Source: an uncultured Eubacteriales bacterium
Lineage (GTDB): Bacteria > Bacillota > Clostridia > Oscillospirales > CAG-272
DNA length: 64,000 bases
Assembly: GCA_905210485.1 (NCBI GenBank)
Contig: CAJLXA010000003.1
Location: 1 to 64,000 of the forward strand
Reading direction: 5' to 3'
Position numbers and translations under genes: made by a program. Under the pieces are notes generated by a model, which did no database searches, was not told the origin of the DNA, and was given only the letters and a program-made list of their open reading frames with translations. Within the stretch, counting starts at the first letter, position 1. Each line of letters begins with the position of its first letter. This document shows, in pieces, positions 43,111 through 50,872 of the stretch.

Positions 43111-43728
43111 ATGAATCGTATAAAAAGTCTGATAAAAGAAAACAGCAATCTCATCATCCGCCTGTTTGTCACCCATATCGGCATGATTATTTTCGGAACC
43201 GTTCTGGCAACGGCCTCGGCGTCTTACGACAATATTTTAATGTTTGTCAGCTTGTTTTCCATCTGCTTTTATATGGCGCTCCTGTATGTTTCCGCATGGG
43301 AGCAGGGATCAAAAGATGTGATCCGCGCCGATGCGGGACGTATTCCGCACCGTCCGTGTCTCGGTTTTCTCCTTGGTGCCGTCGCTTCGTCCGTGGGCTT
43401 CCTCCTCGTTTTTCTGATGCTGATCGGATACTTTTTCGGTTATGCGCCGCTTCACAGCGATTTCGGCATGGGTCTCTACGGCGTTTGCCGCGTGATCATC
43501 GCTTTCTGGCAGGCTCCGTATCTCGGTCTCGCCGGCACGTTTTTTTCAACCGGCACGGTATATACGGTATTCGGCGCCGTCGTCACCAGCGAGTGTTATT
43601 ATCTTGTCAATATGCTGTTTTATTTCCTTACCACATTGCCGGCGGTGGCGTTTTCGGGCATCGGCTATCTGTTCGGATACAAGAATTTCCGTATTTTTTC
43701 TCCGATGAGCCGCAATACGAAAAAATAA
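43111..43728 (+). CDS. Multi-pass membrane protein of unknown function
   Basis: I do not recognise the family. The 205-residue protein has about five hydrophobic segments: near residues 14-36 (LIIRLFVTHIGMIIFGTVLA), 42-62, 86-110, 125-150 and 170-192. Loops are short, and the N-terminus (MNRIKSLIKENSN) and C-terminus (NFRIFSPMSRNTKK) are basic and probably cytoplasmic. The ATG at 43111 has AAGGA 8 nt upstream; an alternative GTG at 43075 lacks one. It precedes the cwlD hairpin. Confidence 0.7.
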   Translation: MNRIKSLIKENSNLIIRLFVTHIGMIIFGTVLATASASYDNILMFVSLFSICFYMALLYVSAWEQGSKDVIRADAGRIPHRPCLGFLLGAVASSVGFLLVFLMLIGYFFGYAPLHSDFGMGLYGVCRVIIAFWQAPYLGLAGTFFSTGTVYTVFGAVVTSECYYLVNMLFYFLTTLPAVAFSGIGYLFGYKNFRIFSPMSRNTKK

Positions 43729-43760
43729 CCCCGCCGCCATGCGGAATAGTCTGACAAAAT

Positions 43761-43799
43761 CCCCCATACACTGATAAAAACGGTGCTTGGGGGTTTTTT
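43761..43799 (+). terminator. Terminator-like hairpin abutting the cwlD start codon
   Basis: CCCCCA...TGGGGG stem followed by six T that touch the ATG at 43800. It probably ends the membrane protein gene. The right arm GGGGG is also the only purine-rich sequence available as cwlD ribosome site, so the stem may control translation. Confidence 0.75.
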
Positions 43800-44561
43800 A
43801 TGATTCGCGGTATCCTGTCATTCGGAAAAAGCGCTGCTGTCCGCGCCGGCGCGGCGGTTATGCTGATGTCGCTTTTGTTTTATATTTCGTCGCTTCTTAT
43901 ATCGGCAATTTCCTGGGATGAACCGATTCCGGCGGTCGGCACAGGGGATTATGAGGGCAGAACGGTGATTCTGGACGCGGGTCACGGCGGGGAAGACAGC
44001 GGCGCTGTCGGCGTGAACGGTGTACCGGAAAAGGAACTGAATCTTGCCGTTACCACGGCGCTCGCCGCCATGTTGCGCAGCGCCGGCGTGACCGTTATCG
44101 AAACGCGGACGGAGGATCGCCTTCTCTATCGCCCGGCGGAGAATATAAAGGGACAGAAAAAAATGTATGACCTACGCAACCGTCTGGCGGTGGCCGAAGA
44201 AAATCCCGACGCGCTTTTCATCAGCGTTCACATGAATACGTTTACCGACGCCAAATACAGCGGTTTTCAGATTTATTATTCCGAGAACCGGGAGAGCAGT
44301 CGTATTCTGGCAGGGGAATTGCAGGATCTTGTGAAAAAATACCTTCAGCCGGAGAATAACCGGAAAATCAAAGCGGCCGGGGACAATATCTATCTGCTCG
44401 ACCGCGCAAAAGAGAATCCATCCATCCTGATTGAATGCGGATTTATCTCCAATCCCGCGGAATGTGAAAAACTTTCTTCGGAAGATTACAGAAAACAGTT
44501 GAGTTTTATTCTGTTTTGTGGTATCATGAATTATATGACAGAAAACAAAACGAGTCCGTAG
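43800..44561 (+). CDS. cwlD: N-acetylmuramoyl-L-alanine amidase CwlD-type
   Basis: A 253-residue zinc amidase with an N-terminal membrane anchor (AAVMLMSLLFYISSLLISAI). The Amidase_3 domain has ILDAGHGGEDSGA (zinc His), KELNLAVTTAL (zinc Glu), ISVHMN (zinc His) and ILIECGFISNPAE (catalytic Glu). Bacillus CwlD makes muramic lactam in the spore cortex together with PdaA; length and single anchor match CwlD better than larger autolysins. radA follows after 15 nt. The ATG at 43800 directly follows a hairpin T run. Confidence 0.85.
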   Translation: MIRGILSFGKSAAVRAGAAVMLMSLLFYISSLLISAISWDEPIPAVGTGDYEGRTVILDAGHGGEDSGAVGVNGVPEKELNLAVTTALAAMLRSAGVTVIETRTEDRLLYRPAENIKGQKKMYDLRNRLAVAEENPDALFISVHMNTFTDAKYSGFQIYYSENRESSRILAGELQDLVKKYLQPENNRKIKAAGDNIYLLDRAKENPSILIECGFISNPAECEKLSSEDYRKQLSFILFCGIMNYMTENKTSP

Positions 44562-44576
44562 AAAGGAACGTCGGAA

Positions 44577-45959
44577 GTGAAAAATAGAAAAAGTCTGTTT
44601 GTTTGCACGGAATGCGACTATCAGAGTCCGCGATGGCTCGGCCGATGTCCGGAATGCGGCGCGTGGAACACGCTCGAAGAGCGTGAAAATCTGCCGGAAA
44701 CTCCGGCTCCGGCGACCCATACCCGCACCAAAGCGCCGGTTCCCGCGGAAAAAATCCGCGATATGGAACTTCCGGCATATATGCGCTCGAAAACCGGCAT
44801 GGGCGAACTTGACCGCGTTCTCGGCGGCGGGCTTGTGCAAGGTTCGGTCGTGCTCCTCAGCGGTGAACCGGGGATCGGCAAATCCACGCTTCTTATGCAG
44901 ATCGGCGGCGTGCTCAGCCGTCATGCGACGGTATTATACATATCGGGAGAAGAATCCGGCGGTCAGCTGAAACTCCGTGCGGAACGGCTTTCTCTTGCAA
45001 CGGAGGATATGTATCTTCTGACCGAGACGTCGGTCGACGCTTTGCTTCAGGAATGTAAAAGGCTGTCGCCGGACGTGGTCATTGTGGATTCAATCCAAAC
45101 GGTATACAGCGATAAACTTTCCTCTTCACCGGGGTCTCTGGCGCAGGTGCGCGAGAGCGCGATGGCGTTTATCGCCTATGCGAAATCCGAGGGATGCGCC
45201 GTTTTTCTTGTCGGACATGTCAACAAGGAAGGCGGCATTTCCGGCCCGAAAATACTGGAACACATGGTGGACGCCGTTCTGTATTTTGAGGGGGACAAGC
45301 GCCTTTCTTATCGTATGATACGCGCCATGAAAAACCGTTACGGTTCCACAAACGAGATCGGTGTTTTTGAAATGACCGATCGCGGACTTGAGGAGGTTCC
45401 GAATCCCTCTGAGGCAATGCTGGAGGGAAGAGTGACCGACGCTTCCGGCAGTGCGATCGGTTGCGTCATGGAGGGAACGCGCCCCCTTATCTGCGAAGTA
45501 CAGTCCCTTGTTTCGCAGACGGTGTTCCCGGCTCCCCGCAGAACGGCGGACGGCTTTGACTATAACCGCATGTGCCTTTTGCTTGCCGTTCTTGAAAAGC
45601 GTATCGGCCTGCGTTTTTCCGCGAATGACGTATATCTGAATGTGGCGGGTGGTCTCAGAATCGACGAACCCGCCGTAGACCTGACGGTGGCGCTGTCGCT
45701 GATATCGAGCATAACCGATCACGCGATTCCGCCGGGATTTATCGCATTCGGCGAGATTGGACTTTCGGGAGAGGTGCGGAGCGTTTCTCATGCGGAAAAT
45801 CGTGTGCGCGAGGCCATTCGCCTTGGCTTTCGGAAAATTGTGATGCCGGCACGGGATGTAAGAAAGAATATGGTGTTGCCGGATGGTGCGGAACTGATCG
45901 GTATCCGCAGTATGCTGGAACTTTTACCGCTTCTGAAAAAGAGCGACAAAACTCTTTGA
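44577..45959 (+). CDS. radA: DNA repair protein RadA (GTG start)
   Basis: A 460-residue RecA-like ATPase that processes branched recombination intermediates. It has an N-terminal zinc finger (CTECDYQSPRWLGRCPECGAW), written here as pairs CxxC; Walker A GEPGIGKSTLL; the RadA-specific KNRYGSTNEIG motif; and a C-terminal Lon-protease-like domain (DVYLNVAGGLRIDEPAVDL). The GTG at 44577 has AAAGGA 9 nt upstream and is the family start. Confidence 0.96.
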   Translation: MKNRKSLFVCTECDYQSPRWLGRCPECGAWNTLEERENLPETPAPATHTRTKAPVPAEKIRDMELPAYMRSKTGMGELDRVLGGGLVQGSVVLLSGEPGIGKSTLLMQIGGVLSRHATVLYISGEESGGQLKLRAERLSLATEDMYLLTETSVDALLQECKRLSPDVVIVDSIQTVYSDKLSSSPGSLAQVRESAMAFIAYAKSEGCAVFLVGHVNKEGGISGPKILEHMVDAVLYFEGDKRLSYRMIRAMKNRYGSTNEIGVFEMTDRGLEEVPNPSEAMLEGRVTDASGSAIGCVMEGTRPLICEVQSLVSQTVFPAPRRTADGFDYNRMCLLLAVLEKRIGLRFSANDVYLNVAGGLRIDEPAVDLTVALSLISSITDHAIPPGFIAFGEIGLSGEVRSVSHAENRVREAIRLGFRKIVMPARDVRKNMVLPDGAELIGIRSMLELLPLLKKSDKTL

Positions 45960-45960
45960 A

Positions 45961-45997
45961 AAACAGGGAACGCCCGGTGGCGTTCTCTGTTTTTTTG
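45961..45997 (+). terminator. Terminator after radA
   Basis: AAACAGGGAACGCC stem with CGGT loop, one G-T pair, followed by seven T. Confidence 0.9.
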
Positions 45998-45999
45998 GT

Positions 46000-46457
46000 A
46001 GCGGCGGCACATCATTTTGAACAACTCATAAAAAAATGTTGATTTTTTTATGAGTGAATGATATAATACAAGCGATAAAGAATGATGAAAAGGAGCAAAC
46101 GCTCGCAACCTGAAACCGTTCGTTCCGAATGTTTTGCATGCGAAAACGGCAAATCAAAGCGCAAAACGAAAATCGGCTCCGAACGCCTCACACTGCTGAA
46201 AGAACGCCGGGTCGAACGAAAGTATAACGAGAATGTTTCATGTGTCGGAGTCGGGGCGTATCATGGCGGCAGTTGATGTTATAGCAACAATTGCGGCGAC
46301 AGTCTCCGGAGCTTAATTTATATAAGAATTTCAAAGCAACGCAGAAAACACAGCAATATTTTTGCCGTAATACGGTCAATAATTATAAAAAAGTCAATGT
46401 GTCGCCGGCGGCAAAAACTTATTCTGTATCTTACATTGCGATTGAGGAGTGGGAAGC
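46000..46457 (+). other. Long leader region without a convincing gene
   Basis: A promoter (46039-46067) opens about 390 nt of transcript before the E2-like gene. A 64-codon frame at 46082-46276 is very basic, lacks a ribosome site and is not recognised. A CCGTAATACGG hairpin lies near 46365. The stretch could be a long 5' leader, a small RNA or decayed coding sequence. Confidence 0.4.
46039..46067 (+). promoter_or_regulatory. Promoter upstream of the E2-like gene
   Basis: TTGATT-17 nt-TATAAT. Confidence 0.7.
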
Positions 46458-47498
46458 ATGGCCAAGGAAAAAATCCTGTTGAAGGAAAACGATCTGCTTA
46501 TTGAAGAAAAGGACAGCGTCATGGATATCCGTGATCTGGAGATAGAAAACAATGCCACCGTCGCCCCGGACGATTCGGAATCCTATGAAGGGGGAGACGA
46601 AGCGGCAACAGAAATGCCCGCCGTTAAAAAAGAAAGAAAAAAGCGGTGGGGGGATCGTTGCGACGGTCGGTTGCTTCGCACGTTAACGCCCTTTTCAAGG
46701 GTCATTCCATTTATTATGCCGCGCCGCTCCGACGCGCAGAATTACTTTGAAGATATTATTGATATTACCGCCATTGAAGATTACATTGCCGAAAAGCATG
46801 CCGCGGGGTATAAAAACGTCGGACTTCTTCATGTCATTATCGCGGCGTATGTACGCACGATTGCCCAGCGACCGGGCGTCAATCGTTTTGTAGCAGGGCA
46901 ACGCGTCTATGCACGGAAAGGCATCACCGGCGTTATGACAATCAAGAAATACCTGGCCGTTGATTCGCCGGATACGTCGATCAAGGTGAATTTTGATCCC
47001 TATGATACGGTTTTGGATGTCTGCCGCAAATTTACGGATACGGCGGAAAAGGCGCTTTCCGCAAATACAGACTTTGACAAAACGGCGGCAAAACTCGTGA
47101 AAATGCCGCGTTTCCTGTTCCGCGCCGCCATCAGATTCCTGATGTGGCTTGATTACCACGGTCGTCTTCCGAAATCGCTTCTGAATGTCAGCCCTTTTCA
47201 CGGCTCGTTTGTCATTACCAGTATGGGGTCGCTCGGTATTGATGCCATATATCATCATATATATGACTTCGGCAACCTGCCGGTGTTTATTTCTTACGGT
47301 AAGAAAATCACGCGCAACGTTATTGAAAAGGACGGCACGGTTACCGCGCATCATTACATCACGTTCCGCGTGGTTACGGACGAGCGTATATGCGACGGAT
47401 ATTATTACGCATCGGCGTTTAAATTGCTGAAACGATACATGCTTCATCCCGATTGGCTTGATGTGCCGCCGCGCGAAATATTGGAAGACATTGACTGA
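46458..47498 (+). CDS. 2-oxoacid dehydrogenase E2/CAT-like acyltransferase fold protein
   Basis: A 346-residue protein with the chloramphenicol-acetyltransferase fold used by dihydrolipoamide acyltransferases. No lipoyl domain is present: the first ~65 residues are acidic and probably disordered. The fold region includes YFEDIIDITAIEDYI, GLLHVIIAAYVRTIAQRPGVNRFV, and near the C-terminus VTDERICDGYYY. In active enzymes that last motif is HxxxDG; here the His position is Asp/Glu while DG is kept, so classical acyl transfer may be lost. Homologues of this short type occur in Clostridia without known function. The ATG at 46458 has GAGGAG 8 nt upstream. Confidence 0.75.
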   Translation: MAKEKILLKENDLLIEEKDSVMDIRDLEIENNATVAPDDSESYEGGDEAATEMPAVKKERKKRWGDRCDGRLLRTLTPFSRVIPFIMPRRSDAQNYFEDIIDITAIEDYIAEKHAAGYKNVGLLHVIIAAYVRTIAQRPGVNRFVAGQRVYARKGITGVMTIKKYLAVDSPDTSIKVNFDPYDTVLDVCRKFTDTAEKALSANTDFDKTAAKLVKMPRFLFRAAIRFLMWLDYHGRLPKSLLNVSPFHGSFVITSMGSLGIDAIYHHIYDFGNLPVFISYGKKITRNVIEKDGTVTAHHYITFRVVTDERICDGYYYASAFKLLKRYMLHPDWLDVPPREILEDID

Positions 47499-47566
47499 GC
47501 GCGGCCAATCGTTTACGGGCACTATGCGGGCAGGGAATCGGAAAAATTTGAAAAAATATATAAAAA

Positions 47567-47601
47567 ATATGTTTTTGCTCTTGCAAAACGCAAAAACATA
47601 T
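47567..47601 (+). repeat. 12-bp inverted repeat over the tRNA-Ser promoter
   Basis: ATATGTTTTTGC (47567-47578) and GCAAAAACATAT (47590-47601) are perfect complements with an 11-nt gap; the -35 hexamer lies in the gap. Confidence 0.85.
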
Positions 47602-47609
47602 GATATACT
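47581..47609 (+). promoter_or_regulatory. Promoter of tRNA-Ser
   Basis: TTGCAA-17 nt-TATACT, 22 nt before the mature tRNA. Confidence 0.8.
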
Positions 47610-47631
47610 ATACAAGTACCGATTCCGATAC

Positions 47632-47720
47632 GGAGAGATATCGAAGTGGTCATAACGGCCCTGACTCGAAATCAGGTAACCCGAAAGGGTGCGAGGGTTC
47701 GAATCCCTCTCTCTCCGCCA
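47632..47720 (+). tRNA. tRNA-Ser (anticodon CGA)
   Basis: An 89-nt class II tRNA. GGAGAGA pairs with TCTCTCC, the anticodon stem CCTGA/TCAGG encloses CTCGAAA (anticodon CGA, reading UCG), the long variable arm (AACCCGAAAGGGTGC) marks serine, and GGGTTCGAATCCC is the T-arm. CCA is encoded. Confidence 0.97.
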
Positions 47721-47746
47721 AAAAGCACGCAACAGCGTGCTTTTTT
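47721..47746 (+). terminator. Terminator after tRNA-Ser
   Basis: AAAAGCACGC, AACA loop, GCGTGCTTTTTT. Confidence 0.93.
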
Positions 47747-47807
47747 CATAAGCGGCGATAAACAAAAGAATATACATGTTAAAATGAGCGAGCCGCCGCA
47801 CAAGTCA

Positions 47808-47835
47808 TTGCGTTTGTGCATTAAGAACATAAAAT
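47808..47835 (+). promoter_or_regulatory. Likely promoter of the dCMP deaminase gene
   Basis: TTGCGT-16 nt-TAAAAT; the -10 forms the left end of the long palindrome that follows. Confidence 0.5.
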
Positions 47836-47858
47836 GTAAACTGCAGTTTGCATTTTAT
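47829..47858 (+). promoter_or_regulatory. 30-bp near-perfect palindrome, candidate operator
   Basis: Two 15-nt arms (ATAAAATGTAAACTG and CAGTTTGCATTTTAT) meet at CTGCAG with one mismatch. The site covers the -10 and start region. A second hairpin, CGCCGGCA/TGCCGGCG at 47895-47913, lies in the leader. Confidence 0.75.
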
Positions 47859-47947
47859 AGGAATTTGCGCTTTGCACGGCGTTTGTTGTCATTTCGCCGG
47901 CATAATGCCGGCGCCGGAAATACACAGGAGAAAAGGAGATTACCAAA

Positions 47948-48442
47948 GTGAAACGTGCCGAATACATTAGCTGGGACGAGTACTTCATGGGAGTTGCGCT
48001 TCTGGCGGCGCAACGCAGTAAAGATCCGAATACCCAAGTGGGAGCGTGCATCGTGAACACGGATAACCGCATTTTATCCACGGGATACAACGGCTTTCCG
48101 TATGGTTGCTCGGACGATGAGTTTCCCTGGGACAGAAACGGTGAAGACGCCAACAATACAAAATATCCTTTTGTCGTCCATGCCGAACTTAACGCGATAT
48201 TGAACGCGCGGGGGAAGTCTCTCGCAGGCGCCCGGATATATGTAGCGCTTTTTCCCTGCAATGAATGCGCAAAGGCCATTATACAGTCGGGAATCAAAGA
48301 AGTAGTCTATCTTTCGGATAAATACGCCGACACTTCCGCAACGCAGGCATCAAAGAAAATGCTCACCTTTGCCGGCGTGAAACTGACGCGTCTTTCCGTT
48401 TCCCGGAAAACGATTGTTCTCGATTTTGATGTTGAAAAATGA
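47948..48442 (+). CDS. comEB: Deoxycytidylate (dCMP) deaminase (GTG start)
   Basis: A 164-residue zinc deaminase that turns dCMP into dUMP for dTMP synthesis. The zinc site is FVVHAELNAI (HAE) and FPCNECAKAI (PCxxC); NTQVGACIVNTDNRI and STGYNGFPYGCSDDEFPW are typical of the dCMP branch. The GTG at 47948 has AAGGAG 9 nt upstream, and MKRAEYISWDEYFMG matches the family start. It is alone, behind a palindromic control region. Confidence 0.93.
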   Translation: MKRAEYISWDEYFMGVALLAAQRSKDPNTQVGACIVNTDNRILSTGYNGFPYGCSDDEFPWDRNGEDANNTKYPFVVHAELNAILNARGKSLAGARIYVALFPCNECAKAIIQSGIKEVVYLSDKYADTSATQASKKMLTFAGVKLTRLSVSRKTIVLDFDVEK

Positions 48443-48809
48443 GCATATCGGTCTTTTGAATGAAAAAGACATCGGTAAAAATGCCCGGCGCAAACATGCG
48501 TCGGGCATTTTTGTATGAATAGGGGAGCATGATGTTTATGGGGTGCAAAAAGCATAGTGGCGAATTGTCTTCTGATTTTCCGAAGAAGAAATATCTGAAA
48601 ACATTTTGTTATATATGGCCGGGAGGCGGTAACATCGCAATTGAAAAATAGAAGAAATTGTCAATTGCTTTTTGGAATCGGTTGCCTGATTTTTTGAAAA
48701 TCAATTCTGCTTATTGGCATTGTGCTGAAAAAATAAAAGGAATAAATTTCTATTTTTTGTGTGTTTAATTCCATTTTCTACCTTATACACAAATTTTTCA
48801 ATTTTTCTC
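48443..48809 (+). other. Intergenic stretch, A/T-rich, no gene seen
   Basis: After the deaminase terminator there is no frame with a ribosome site on either strand. Short inverted repeats occur (CAATTG pair near 48640-48667; GATTTT/AAAATC near 48692-48706). I assign no function. Confidence 0.5.
48477..48512 (+). terminator. Terminator after the dCMP deaminase gene
   Basis: AAAAATGCCCGGCGCA stem (one G-T pair) with AACA loop and T5 end. Confidence 0.92.
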
Positions 48810-48838
48810 TTGACAAATTGTCATTGCTGTGCTAAAAT
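48810..48838 (+). promoter_or_regulatory. Strong promoter for the 43-residue peptide gene
   Basis: TTGACA-17 nt-TAAAAT. Confidence 0.85.
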
Positions 48839-48869
48839 ACAACATAGGTACGGAAACCTATGTTGTATT
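48836..48869 (+). promoter_or_regulatory. 14-bp perfect hairpin at the peptide transcript start
   Basis: AATACAACATAGGT (48836-48849), loop ACGGAA, ACCTATGTTGTATT (48856-48869). It begins inside the -10 and ends directly before GGAGG (48870-48874). It could be an operator or a 5' RNA hairpin controlling the ribosome site. Confidence 0.85.
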
Positions 48870-48882
48870 GGAGGAAACGGCT

Positions 48883-49014
48883 ATGAAAAACACTTATGAA
48901 ACCCCTGATTTTGAGGAAATTGTTCCTGTCACCGACACGAATGGTAACGTGACCTCTACAGAGAACGACAACATGGAAAATATCGGCACGATTATGCCGC
49001 CGAAGTCCCTGTAA
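48883..49014 (+). CDS. 43-residue acidic peptide of unknown function
   Basis: The frame begins MKNTYETPDFEEIVPV, is rich in Thr, Asn and Glu, and ends NIGTIMPPKSL. There is no Cys, signal peptide or membrane segment. The beginning K-x-T-Y-E-x-P resembles many short Clostridia peptides of unknown role, some of which are suspected precursors of modified or secreted peptides. A full ribosome site (GGAGG, 8-nt spacing), a strong promoter, a perfect leader hairpin and a terminator show that it is expressed. No maturation enzyme or transporter for it is visible in the window. Confidence 0.75.
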   Translation: MKNTYETPDFEEIVPVTDTNGNVTSTENDNMENIGTIMPPKSL

Positions 49015-49066
49015 TATTCGACAATACATATTGAGCGGATTTTTATATCAATAAAGTTTTTCCCGA

Positions 49067-49095
49067 AAAAGGCAAAGTGAACGCTTTGCCTTTTC
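49067..49095 (+). terminator. Terminator after the small peptide gene
   Basis: AAAAGGCAAAG/CTTTGCCTTTT stem with a 6-nt loop. Confidence 0.85.
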
Positions 49096-49123
49096 GCCGT
49101 TAACCTGAAACCGAAAATATAAT

Positions 49124-49161
49124 AAACAGAGAAGCACCGCAAACGCGGTGCTTCTCTGTTT
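49124..49161 (-). terminator. Terminator after the ROK kinase gene
   Basis: A 17-bp perfect stem AAACAGAGAAGCACCGC with AAAC-type loop, followed by TTATT on the minus strand. Confidence 0.9.
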
Positions 49162-49169
49162 GAATCTGA

Positions 49170-50135
49170 TTATTGTTTGATGCCGAGGCCGGCGGCGCCG
49201 ATGATGCCGGCGTCGTTGCCCAGTTCGGCAATGACGACCTTTGTTTTTTTCACATTATTGCGGGTGTACTGTTCTTTGTCCATAATGGCGAGCAGGGGAT
49301 TCAGGAGGTATTCGCGTTCGTTGCAGATGCCGCCGCCGATAGAGAGGACTTCCGGTTGGAAAATATTGATCATGTTGACAAGTCCGCAGGCAAGCAGGGC
49401 GATATATTCGTCGACAACCGCTTTTGCCGCAACGTCGCCTTGCTTCATGGCGGAAAATGCCGTGCGTGCCGTGACGTGATTGCCGTTGTCGCTGTCCGCA
49501 AGCATCAGGGTCGGAATGTCTTTGAGGCGACATTCGGTAATCTTTTCCTTTGTCATATTGGTGAGACCGGTCGCGGAGGAATACGCTTCAAAGCAACCGC
49601 GCCGTCCGCAGGAGCACTGACGACCGTTATATACGATTACGGTGTGACCGAGTTCGGCGCCCGCATGATTGAATCCGGAATAGACCTTTCCGTCGATGAT
49701 GATGCCGCCGCCGACGCCGGTGCCGAGCGTAATCATGACGGAATTACGCGTTCCTTTTGCCGCGCCGACGAGTGCTTCCGCCAATGCGGCCGCGTTGGCG
49801 TCGTTTTCAATCAACACCTTTTTTACGGGAAGATACTTCTTAAAGATGTCGGCGATAGGGAAGTTCCTGAAAGGGAGGTTGTTGGCATATTCCACAACGC
49901 CGGTGTCGCAATTGGCAATGCCGGGAGTGGCGATACCGACATAAGCGACTTCGGAAAGAGGAATACCGGCTTCGTTAAGCAGTTTTTCCGTGAGAGCAGC
50001 CATGTCTTTGACGATCAGATCGCCGTCCCGGTTGGCGCCGGTGGGAACACTGCCTTTTTTTACAATCTTGAGACTTTCGTTGACAATACCGACGGCGATA
50101 TTCGTGCCGCCGAGATCAACACCGATATAATACAT
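49170..50135 (-). CDS. ROK-family glucokinase
   Basis: A 321-residue sugar kinase. The ATP phosphate-1 motif is DLGGTNIAVG; LIENDANAAALAEAL holds the catalytic Asp; AELGHTVIVYNGRQCSCGRRGCFEAY holds the ExGH glucose-binding motif and the ROK zinc motif CxCGxxGCxE; SIGGGICN is the adenosine motif. These fit glucokinase, though other hexoses or N-acetyl sugars are possible. The ATG at 50135 follows AAGGAG with 7-nt spacing. Its product could feed sugars from the neighbouring ABC system into glycolysis. Confidence 0.9.
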   Translation of the reverse strand: MYYIGVDLGGTNIAVGIVNESLKIVKKGSVPTGANRDGDLIVKDMAALTEKLLNEAGIPLSEVAYVGIATPGIANCDTGVVEYANNLPFRNFPIADIFKKYLPVKKVLIENDANAAALAEALVGAAKGTRNSVMITLGTGVGGGIIIDGKVYSGFNHAGAELGHTVIVYNGRQCSCGRRGCFEAYSSATGLTNMTKEKITECRLKDIPTLMLADSDNGNHVTARTAFSAMKQGDVAAKAVVDEYIALLACGLVNMINIFQPEVLSIGGGICNEREYLLNPLLAIMDKEQYTRNNVKKTKVVIAELGNDAGIIGAAGLGIKQ

Positions 50136-50182
50136 AGAAGTACTCCTTTACATAAACCGATCTTTACGGTTTCATTATCCCT

Positions 50183-50211
50183 ATTATAATAGGAAGAATC
50201 GGGCCTGTCAA
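50183..50211 (-). promoter_or_regulatory. Consensus promoter for the ROK kinase gene
   Basis: TTGACA-17 nt-TATAAT on the minus strand. Confidence 0.9.
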
Positions 50212-50716
50212 GAGGTATTCCGGCATTTTCGGATCTGCCGGCGACCTTTTTTGTATTCTTGATCGGAAATTGCGTTATTTGACAAAATTGTTGCTGAACG
50301 GTGTAAAGGCTGCGTGAAAATCACGTGAAAAATCATTTTTGTGCAACTTGCTACTTCGTAAAAAAAACGACCTGTTTTTTGTGCAAAATGACGTTGAAAA
50401 ATAGCCTTTGCCGGCATGAAAATCACCCCTTCCGCACGATTGTTAAGTAATTGATAATTACCCGATTGAAAAACAGGAAAGAATTCTATCTGTAATATGG
50501 CACTTTTTGTTACGTTTTATCGCGAAAATACAAGGAAAAACGCAAAATATTTAAGGGAGCAACATTCAAAACATGTTCGCAATTTAAAATTACTATCAAA
50601 ATCACGAAGAACGGTCGCAAAGCGAACGTTAACAAAAAGTTCATATTTCTCATAAAAAACACAAAGGAAATCGGAGAAACGCTTGTTATATTTTGGTTTT
50701 GCAGGCTTTTTTACTC
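50212..50716. other. Intergenic region between ROK kinase and the ABC locus
   Basis: About 500 nt with no frame that has a ribosome site. Small features are a repeated GTGAAAATCAC/GTGAAAAATCA pair near 50314-50334 and a GTAATT/AATTAC inverted repeat near 50445-50460. A 68-codon minus-strand frame (50517-50723) is Lys/Phe-rich and looks non-coding. Confidence 0.5.
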
Positions 50717-50745
50717 TTGACAAGCAAGGCTTGCTGTGATATTAT
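50717..50745 (+). promoter_or_regulatory. Promoter with spacer palindrome for the ABC/DUF5696 locus
   Basis: TTGACA-17 nt-TATTAT. AGCAAG-G-CTTGCT (50723-50735) fills most of the spacer, a position where a bound repressor would block polymerase. A TGGCGC/GCGCCA hairpin lies in the leader near 50812-50833. Confidence 0.75.
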
Positions 50746-50872
50746 TTTCATATGTTTAATGGCTATCTATGCCCATATTATACATAAATAGTCTATTAGG
50801 AATTCCGCTTTGGCGCTCTGCACTGTGCGCCACACGGTATTCTTCCGCAAATTTTAGGAGGAGCAATTGTCA

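Noticed and set aside
46082..46276. A 64-codon basic frame after a good promoter
   Set aside because: No ribosome site, strongly biased composition and no family; kept only as part of the leader region.
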